From contig CAZJDM010000035.1 in the NCBI GenBank assembly GCA_964544765.1, positions 1 to 32,792 of the forward strand: 32,792 bases of DNA, written 5' to 3'. The notes under the pieces were generated by a model, which was given only the letters and a program-made list of their open reading frames with translations, was not told the DNA's origin and did no database searches. This document shows, in pieces, positions 1 through 5,507 of this stretch. How positions within the stretch are numbered: position 1 is the stretch's first letter; each line of letters starts with the position of its first letter. Made by a program: the position numbers and the translations under genes. Origin of the DNA: CAZJDM01 sp964544765. Its GTDB lineage: Bacteria > Bdellovibrionota_B > Oligoflexia > CAYFLR01.

Positions 1-135
1 TGGAATGAGTTTAATGATTATTTGAAAAAACACTATTGGAAAGAGAAGACTTTTTGGTCAGATGGTTACTTTGTTTCATCTATAGGAAATGCTTCAGAAG
101 ACACTATTCGGAGGTATATTGATAACCAAGGATAG
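1..135 (+). CDS. tnpA: IS200/IS605 family transposase TnpA, C-terminal part
   Basis: The reading frame is open from the window edge and gives 44 residues before TAG. It has the pattern of the end of a Y1 HUH transposase: a YWKEKTFWSDGYFVSS strand, an SIGNAS turn, then a helix with YIDNQ. In this family the helix carries the catalytic tyrosine and, four residues later, a metal-site glutamine. Both are present here (Tyr codon 115-117, Gln codon 127-129), so this end is not visibly degraded. TnpA cuts and joins single-stranded element ends and leaves no inverted repeats or target duplication. Two hairpins directly downstream fit the element's right end. The N-terminal HUH motif lies outside the window, so completeness cannot be judged. 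Confidence 0.85.
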   Translation, partial: WNEFNDYLKKHYWKEKTFWSDGYFVSSIGNASEDTIRRYIDNQG

Positions 136-156
136 GGTCACCCTAATAGGGTGACC
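136..156 (+). repeat. Perfect hairpin right after tnpA
   Basis: GGTCACCCT and AGGGTGACC form a perfect 9-bp stem around an AAT loop and begin directly after the transposase stop codon. Only a short TTTA follows, so it is at best a weak terminator. It may be part of the insertion sequence end or may block read-through from tnpA. Confidence 0.7.
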
Positions 157-169
157 TTTAGCAATTCAT

Positions 170-199
170 CCCACCGACTAAAGATCGGTGGGTTTTCTT
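170..199 (+). repeat. IS200/IS605-like right-end hairpin (CCCACCGA stem)
   Basis: CCCACCGA (170-177) pairs with TCGGTGGG (185-192) around a seven-base loop, followed by TTTTCTT. A GC-rich stem of this CCCACCGAC...GTCGGTGGG type recurs at the right ends of IS200/IS605 elements. The T-rich tail would also let it act as an intrinsic terminator shielding the next gene from tnpA transcription. Confidence 0.65.
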
Positions 200-277
200 G
201 CTAAACTATATAAATTTTTCATGATATACTAATTTTGATTCTGTCTAAAATATGTAAGATCATGGTAGCAGGGTAAG

Positions 278-300
278 GAGAAAAAATTGAAAATTTTCTC
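278..300 (+). repeat. AT-rich inverted repeat in the DUF1854 leader
   Basis: GAGAAAA (278-284) and TTTTCTC (294-300) are complementary and lie just upstream of the GGGAG ribosome binding site at 302-306. Folding in the mRNA would place the upstream AAGGAG (275-280) in the stem and leave the proximal site free. It is short and weak; a regulatory role is inference. Confidence 0.35.
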
Positions 301-314
301 TGGGAGACAATACA

Positions 315-848
315 ATGGAAAACATCAAAAACAACCTAACAAATAACAGTAACGAATTACTGGGCAACATAAATCATAAACCACCAGATACAACTCCTCA
401 TATATATATCGGATCAAACGGTCAACTTATGATCAAAAAAGAAAAAGAAGATATTCCGATTATAATTAGAAAATGTTTTCCTTGGAGCGAACCTAATAGT
501 TTCTATTCACTACGAGATGAAAACGACAAGGAAGTCTTTTTAATTGAGGATTTAATGAACCTGGATCCCGCATCAACCAAAGCTATTGAAGAAGAACTCG
601 TGGAATCAGGTTTTATACTAGAGATAACTGCTATCGATGAAATCAGCAAAGAGTTTCAACTACGTAACTGGAAAGTGAAAACCCATAAAGGAAATCGGAC
701 TTTCCAAACCCGCTTAGAAGACTGGCCCATTGAACTGGCAGACAATAGTATTTTAATCTCAGACATTGCCGGAGATATATATCATATTACTGACATCACC
801 AAACTTGATGCCAAAAGTCAAAAAACTTTTTACGGTTTTTCTGGTTAG
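315..848 (+). CDS. DUF1854 family protein
   Basis: A 177-residue soluble protein that matches the DUF1854 layout: a start resembling 'KCFPWSEPNSFYSLRDENDK', then 'LIEDLMNLDP', 'EEELVESGFI', a central strand pair ending in the WKVKTHKG region, and a C-terminal 'LISDIAGDIYHITDITKLDAKS'. The family is found as a stand-alone protein or as the C-terminus of ABC exporter subunits, and is often encoded near cyanophycin genes; its biochemical role is unknown, with ligand binding suggested. Neither an ABC transporter nor a cyanophycin enzyme is visible here, though the left side is cut by the window and an insertion sequence. The ATG is supported by GGGAG eight bases upstream. A basic exported protein follows after 50 bases and may be co-transcribed. 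Confidence 0.85.
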   Translation: MENIKNNLTNNSNELLGNINHKPPDTTPHIYIGSNGQLMIKKEKEDIPIIIRKCFPWSEPNSFYSLRDENDKEVFLIEDLMNLDPASTKAIEEELVESGFILEITAIDEISKEFQLRNWKVKTHKGNRTFQTRLEDWPIELADNSILISDIAGDIYHITDITKLDAKSQKTFYGFSG

Positions 849-898
849 TCTACTAAAATCACCTTGTTAAAACTTATCTATGAACGTATCATTGACTT

Positions 899-1513
899 AT
901 GCATTCGTATCTTTACCAATGGCTACATAACCTACTTATTTTTGATTTATTATTATTTACTATATTATTTTTTATTACCCCAACAGATCTGCGAGCATCA
1001 TCCATTAAATCCAGTACCAGAAAACCTCCTGTCCAAAAAACTCCTTACCCTATACCCCATGGATCACAAGCTACATACCGCAAATGGGCCACTGGGACGG
1101 AGGCCCAAACTCGCAGGGCCAATCGAAAAAAAACAATTAAAATAAAAAAAATAAATGTCAGCATATCCGACAGGCGTCGTTATCCATCCGGTTATGCAGA
1201 TTATAAAAGAGTAACTAGAAAAATAAGATCTAGATCATTTGATCGAGCTAGTCGTAGAATCTCAGTACTTTTTCCCTTAAAGAATCCAGCTAGCTGCTTG
1301 GCTCGTATTGATTTTGCTGAATTGTTTTGGCTCTACAACGCCAACAATGAGTTTAGGGAACAATTAAAAAAAGTGATTAAGTCTAATTATTGTAGTCATA
1401 AAATAAGGGGTTGGGCACGAATTATGTGGAAAAAGGCTTTTGGTAAGTTAGACAATGACATGAAGTTAATATATCGCCGTCAGAAATATCCGATTAGAGG
1501 CATTACTAAATAA
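899..1513 (+). CDS. Small basic exported protein, unknown family
   Basis: This 204-residue protein is not recognised. A hydrophobic segment (about residues 9-27) followed by 'TPTDLRASS' looks like a signal peptide or N-terminal anchor. The middle (about 40-125) is extremely basic, with runs such as RRANRKKTIKIKK and RRRYPSGYADYKRVTRK. The C-terminal third is more globular and holds two cysteines ('NPASCLARIDFAELFWLYN' and 'NYCSHKIRGWARIMWKKAFGKL'). A stop codon at 893 fixes this as the earliest start, but no clear ribosome binding site precedes it, so translation may be coupled to the DUF1854 gene 50 bases upstream. A shorter reading frame overlaps its start in another phase but lacks comparable structure. 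The charge could suit binding to nucleic acid, LPS or anionic polymer; that is speculative. Confidence 0.5.
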   Translation: MHSYLYQWLHNLLIFDLLLFTILFFITPTDLRASSIKSSTRKPPVQKTPYPIPHGSQATYRKWATGTEAQTRRANRKKTIKIKKINVSISDRRRYPSGYADYKRVTRKIRSRSFDRASRRISVLFPLKNPASCLARIDFAELFWLYNANNEFREQLKKVIKSNYCSHKIRGWARIMWKKAFGKLDNDMKLIYRRQKYPIRGITK

Positions 1514-1530
1514 TCAATAGATAACAGAAT

Positions 1531-3021
1531 TTACTCAGTATTGTCTGATAGAATTTTAGAAAGATATTGATATTTTCTTTCTAATTTTTTATTAAAACAT
1601 TTATTCTCTTTGATCGGTGGTAAATATCTCCAACCAGAAGATTCAGCCATCAAAGCTGTTTGTAATTGCCATTTAAAAGTGTATCGAATTCCTGCTAAGC
1701 TTCGGATTGCTTCAATCTGATCTTTATTCAACCAATTCATACCAAATCTTTCACCTGATATAATTTTGGGATCAACAAAAATATCAGCTTTTTGAGCATA
1801 ATAAAAATACTTATTTTCCAACTCAGAATCACTTACACCTAGCAAATTTAAAGCTGATTTAAACCTAACAGCATTCGGGAAGGTAATTCCCTTAATAGCT
1901 TTCAACTTGGAAGATGGTAAATTCTCCGCTTTTAATTTTTCCATCACTTGATCTGATACCTCAAAAGTCACCTCTTTAAAGACATTTTGAGAAAAAACAT
2001 TTTGGATAAAAAAGAGTAAAAAATACACCACTATTCCAGCTACCAAAGGAGTAGATATCCACCCCACACTAATTCTACCTAAAATACCAAAATGTATATT
2101 TCTACCGCCTTTAACAACACCTATTCCCAAAATAGCTCCTACTACCGCTTGAGAACTAGATACCGGAACTAAAGGGATAGTTGGTAGATCATGAGCCATC
2201 AACCACGATTCTAAACCCTCAGAAGCAAATAAATACAATACTAAAGAGCTGGAAGCTACTACCACAAACGCCGTTATAGGAGATAAATTAAAAATACCCT
2301 CACCGACCGTTTCCATAACCCTTTTGGAATAGGTAAAAACACCAACCGAAATCATAATAGCACCCAGCAGAAACAATTGCTGAGTGCCAGTAAGAAGAAT
2401 ATATTTTCCTAAATAAAGATCCTTAAAAGGAGATACCGGAACAAAAACTCCCATAACATTGGCAATATTATTGGCTCCCAAACTATAGGAACCAAACGCG
2501 CCGACTAATAAAAGCGCAAAACGAGTATATAAATCAATTCTAATCAAATGTATTTTGGTATTATTATACATTCTCTTAACTAAAAGAAACATAATCATCG
2601 CGAAAATAGCCGTCAAGAGAGGGCAAATGATCCAGGTACTAACAATTTTAGTTAACGAATGAAGATCGGTTACCGAATGGGAAAATATGTTCCAACCAAT
2701 TATGGCTCCAACTATAGCTTGAGATGTTGATACCGGCAATTTAAGTCTGGTCATCCAAAAAACAGCTAAAGCCGCGGCTAAAGCTGCAGCAAAGGAACCA
2801 GCAATCGCGTTAACCGAACCTAATTTGCCTAAAGTATGTGAAGCGCCAGCACCACTAATAACTGCCCCAAGAACTAAGAAGATACTGCATACCCAAGCAG
2901 CCGTTTTAAATTTGACCATCTTGGTGCCAACAGCTGTGCCAAAGACATTAGCAGCATCATTGGCTCCCAATGACCATCCTAAAAAAAGACCACTAGATAG
3001 AAAAAATAAGATAGTAAACAC
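1531..3021 (-). CDS. pit: PiT family inorganic phosphate transporter
   Basis: A 496-residue inner-membrane phosphate symporter. The inverted duplication of the family is clear: GANDAAN at residues 19-25 and GANNIAN at 182-188, each followed by a P-V-S-(T/S)-S-Q-A-(I/V)-V-G helix (96-105 and 286-295). About ten to eleven hydrophobic helices end near residue 341. PiT proteins import metal-phosphate or phosphate with H+ or Na+. The C-terminal 150 residues (about 345-496) form a polar extension not needed for transport in standard PiT proteins. The start is GTG with only a weak GAG upstream. The gene lies 48 bases downstream of its DUF47 partner on the same strand, a common PiT accessory arrangement. 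Confidence 0.9.
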   Translation of the reverse strand: MFTILFFLSSGLFLGWSLGANDAANVFGTAVGTKMVKFKTAAWVCSIFLVLGAVISGAGASHTLGKLGSVNAIAGSFAAALAAALAVFWMTRLKLPVSTSQAIVGAIIGWNIFSHSVTDLHSLTKIVSTWIICPLLTAIFAMIMFLLVKRMYNNTKIHLIRIDLYTRFALLLVGAFGSYSLGANNIANVMGVFVPVSPFKDLYLGKYILLTGTQQLFLLGAIMISVGVFTYSKRVMETVGEGIFNLSPITAFVVVASSSLVLYLFASEGLESWLMAHDLPTIPLVPVSSSQAVVGAILGIGVVKGGRNIHFGILGRISVGWISTPLVAGIVVYFLLFFIQNVFSQNVFKEVTFEVSDQVMEKLKAENLPSSKLKAIKGITFPNAVRFKSALNLLGVSDSELENKYFYYAQKADIFVDPKIISGERFGMNWLNKDQIEAIRSLAGIRYTFKWQLQTALMAESSGWRYLPPIKENKCFNKKLERKYQYLSKILSDNTE

Positions 3022-3030
3022 AATATTTGC

Positions 3031-3070
3031 TCAAACTAATTTAAACTGACTTAAACTTGCTTAAATTGAC
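3031..3070. repeat. 10-bp tandem repeats between the DUF47 and pit genes
   Basis: Three near-identical decamers run head to tail, TTAAACTGAC, TTAAACTTGC and TTAAATTGAC (3041-3070), preceded by a more diverged TCAAACTAAT (3031-3040). They fill the intercistronic gap up to the DUF47 stop codon and sit where the pit ribosome binding site would be. The 10-bp period matches a DNA helical turn; function is unknown. Confidence 0.6.
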
Positions 3071-3726
3071 TATAGTTCACGTTTAATTACATAAACGGAC
3101 AATCTCTCACACACATCTTCGGCCATATCCGAAAGTAGGGCTACTTTTTCGGCAAAATATCTCAGTTGAACCTTCACACTTAAGCTTGTTATCTCACTAC
3201 TATCGAAAATTTTCCTTTTAATATCATCTTCAATCTTATCAGTTTCACTTTCGTAATAATGCACCTTATTAATGTAATCATTTACTATTCCGAATTCTCT
3301 AAAAAAAGCTCTACAGGATTTTACCATACCATCAACCGCTTCAGCCGATGAATCTGCCAATCTTATAAAATCTTTCCTTATAAATTCGAGAATGACTGGC
3401 TTTTCAATATCAAAATTAATAAGAACTTTTTTGGCACTATCGGCGACATTATCACTATTTTCCAATAATCCTAAAACATCTCCCCGTGAATCAGGAATAA
3501 GCATCCGGGAGTATAGTTTATAACGAATAGATCTACGCAACTGATCACAATCATGTTCAAAATCTTTTATTTCCTTAAGACGATTATGAAAAGCCGTTAA
3601 ATTATCAGGATTTAATATATAATCCTTGATACCTTCTTTAAACGTTAAGGCAGATTTAGCTAAACTATCATAGAAATGATCAATTTCTTCCTCCAACCCC
3701 TTTGACTTGGAAAAAAGATGGGACAT
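3070..3726 (-). CDS. DUF47 / PhoU-like phosphate transport regulator
   Basis: A 218-residue, almost entirely helical cytosolic protein of the DUF47 (PhoU_div) family. The pattern includes an early LEEEIDHFYDSLAKSALTFKEG helix, a KEIKDFEHDCDQLRRSIRYKLY helix with conserved acidic residues, SRMLIPDSRGDVLGLLENSDNVADSAKKVL, and a C-terminal YYESETDKIEDDIKRKIF region. PhoU-like folds carry E/D-rich metal-binding helices, and members are usually encoded next to PiT transporters, as here, where they are thought to control them. The ATG has GGAG seven bases upstream. It is the first gene of a two-gene operon. Family assignment is firm; the exact control of PiT activity is inferred. Confidence 0.88.
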   Translation of the reverse strand: MSHLFSKSKGLEEEIDHFYDSLAKSALTFKEGIKDYILNPDNLTAFHNRLKEIKDFEHDCDQLRRSIRYKLYSRMLIPDSRGDVLGLLENSDNVADSAKKVLINFDIEKPVILEFIRKDFIRLADSSAEAVDGMVKSCRAFFREFGIVNDYINKVHYYESETDKIEDDIKRKIFDSSEITSLSVKVQLRYFAEKVALLSDMAEDVCERLSVYVIKREL

Positions 3727-3774
3727 TATTTTTCTCCATTATTAATGGTAATTAAAAAATGATTATATATTATG

Positions 3775-3803
3775 ATTATACACTTCTTATAAGAAATAAG
3801 AAA
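3775..3803 (-). promoter_or_regulatory. Candidate promoter with palindrome for the DUF47-pit operon
   Basis: On the minus strand a TATAAT box (3775-3780) lies 17 bases from a weak TTTCTT -35 (3798-3803). The spacer holds a perfect 12-bp palindrome, TTCTTATAAGAA (3784-3795), a candidate operator. A second TATAATCAT copy lies 13 bases closer to the gene. The assignment rests on sequence match alone. Confidence 0.4.
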
Positions 3804-3829
3804 AAGGAAAAGGAAAAGGAAAAGGAAAA
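3802..3829. repeat. GGAAAA hexanucleotide repeat upstream of the DUF47-pit promoter
   Basis: Four perfect GGAAAA units (3806-3829), preceded by an A tract, sit just upstream of the candidate -35 of the phosphate operon. On the transcribed strand this is a TTTTCC pyrimidine tract. Such short repeats can gain or lose units by slippage. Confidence 0.7.
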
Positions 3830-3872
3830 ATATTACCAAGTCCTACACAATATACAAATTCTGCATATCGAG

Positions 3873-5507
3873 TTAATTTCTTAAAATTTTCCAATACAAT
3901 GATCGGGAATATTTTTCAAAGATCACTTCATAAAACAAAGGTTGATTATTTTCTCGAATCAGATTGATTTTAAAAAGATTTGGATCATTCATATATTTTA
4001 AACGGTTAAATCTTAGTTTAAATCGATAACTCATTGCAAATAAATTTTTAGGAAAATCAGCATAATAAGGCCAATAAAGATAAAAACGACCAACAGGTTT
4101 TTTTAAGATTTTATTAGTTAATGTAAACATACATGTCATATTGGGGATAATATTTTGATAATAAGAACAAAGATAAGGAAAATTCAGATTATATATGAAC
4201 TTGTGTTGTTTTTGATAAATAGGATCTTCCTTAAGTTTATCCATTAGCTTTTTTTCGTTAGATAAAAAAAACATGCGTACTATATTGTTATCAGGAATTT
4301 TGGATAACCAGTCAAAGGCATGCACCGGCATTGCGACTAATGAAATTATTAATACTAGCTGCAAAGCGACCCTTACTCGTTTAGTAAAAAAGCGGGATTG
4401 ATCCAAACAAAATCTAAAACCCACTCCACAAAGGAGAGATGAACTGAGCGTTAAGGGTAATAATCGACTAAAACTGGGTCCAGCTAATCCTACTATTAAA
4501 GTAAATAGTAAAAAGGAGACAGTAGCATATAAAACAGGAAAATTATCAACTGAAATTGTTTTACCTGACTTAATGAACCTAAAAGAATTAAAAATGCAGA
4601 TCAAAACTCCTACTAAGTAAAAGAAAGTACTGGTAAGACCAACAATTAACTTCTCAGAAGTGGCGTAAAAAGCATAAGAAATAGGATCCCCGATAAAAAC
4701 TTCCGAGAACTTAGAATATAATACCGAAGGTTTGATAATAGGTATAATCAAAGAATACCAAATATTGAGTAAATAGTTGGTCTTTACGACACCAATTTTG
4801 CTTAAACTACGATACCAAAACGCGGATAGTGGCGTATCGGTTGCAATAAATAGTCCTAAGATTGCCAAAAACCCTAAAACCAATATTATTAATAATGTTG
4901 TGGTTTTTACCCCCAAAATTCTTCTATATGTAAAACCTAATAATAACTGTGAAAATACAAAAATACGAAAAGAAGGATAGTAAATTAAACCCAATAAATT
5001 GATAACCAATAAAAACAAGAGCCATAGTATTTTAAACGAACTATGAGGAACTTTGAGAAAGATCCAGGAAGAAAGAAGCATGAAAAACAATACACCGGTG
5101 GCGGTGCAAAAAATTCGTGAATAAAAGAAATGCCAATTATTAAAAACGAGAAAGACTACCACTAAGCAAGTAAATAGATGAGAACTACTATTTTTGTGTA
5201 AAAGAAGTACCCATAATAAAAACACCAAAATACTCAAAACATAACCATGATAAGGTGAATTTTCTAGTTCCGTCTTGGGAAATTGAGGTAAAATCCCTTG
5301 AAACATGCAATGTAAAGATTCTACGAAGTTATGCCTAGTACGATATAATTGATAATTATGCTTCTTATAAGCATGTTTTTGATAACTGAGCCCACGAACA
5401 TCATCATCCAGCACTCCCCCTGGAATTTCCGCCAAGTTCCAAGAACGAAGACCCATTCCAATGATAAATAATAATAATAAAAATGCTGGGAATAATTTAT
5501 TCTTCAA
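3873..5507 (-). CDS. Polytopic membrane protein, probable GT-C glycosyltransferase
   Basis: A 544-residue inner-membrane protein with about ten to twelve hydrophobic segments between residues 5 and 405 and a soluble C-terminal part of about 140 residues. After the first helix comes RSWNLAEIPGGVLDDDVRG; a long first outer loop with an acidic cluster (D34-D36) is the hallmark of GT-C enzymes, which take sugars from polyprenyl phosphate on the periplasmic side. A central SRIFCTATGVLFFMLLSSW stretch fits the GT39/PMT-like pattern. No acceptor can be named. The chosen start is TTG, overlapping the upstream lipoprotein gene by 11 bases with no clear ribosome binding site, so it is probably translated by coupling. 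A later ATG at residue 18 would cut into the first helix and is less likely. Confidence 0.65.
   Translation of the reverse strand: MKNKLFPAFLLLLFIIGMGLRSWNLAEIPGGVLDDDVRGLSYQKHAYKKHNYQLYRTRHNFVESLHCMFQGILPQFPKTELENSPYHGYVLSILVFLLWVLLLHKNSSSHLFTCLVVVFLVFNNWHFFYSRIFCTATGVLFFMLLSSWIFLKVPHSSFKILWLLFLLVINLLGLIYYPSFRIFVFSQLLLGFTYRRILGVKTTTLLIILVLGFLAILGLFIATDTPLSAFWYRSLSKIGVVKTNYLLNIWYSLIIPIIKPSVLYSKFSEVFIGDPISYAFYATSEKLIVGLTSTFFYLVGVLICIFNSFRFIKSGKTISVDNFPVLYATVSFLLFTLIVGLAGPSFSRLLPLTLSSSLLCGVGFRFCLDQSRFFTKRVRVALQLVLIISLVAMPVHAFDWLSKIPDNNIVRMFFLSNEKKLMDKLKEDPIYQKQHKFIYNLNFPYLCSYYQNIIPNMTCMFTLTNKILKKPVGRFYLYWPYYADFPKNLFAMSYRFKLRFNRLKYMNDPNLFKINLIRENNQPLFYEVIFEKYSRSLYWKILRN

Larger units (their letters stand above)
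1..203 (+). mobile_element. Right end of an IS200/IS605-type insertion sequence
   Basis: This stretch holds the 3' end of tnpA followed by two compact hairpins. Subterminal hairpins at the right end are what TnpA recognises in this family. The exact cleavage position is inferred to lie a few bases after the second hairpin and cannot be fixed without the left end or an empty-site comparison. Confidence 0.65.

Noticed and set aside
864..1145. A 93-codon plus-strand frame with a TTG start overlapping the basic exported protein
   Set aside because: It has no ribosome binding site or domain-like content after its hydrophobic start, and the overlapping 204-codon frame is longer and has a signal-like start, so it is the better candidate.
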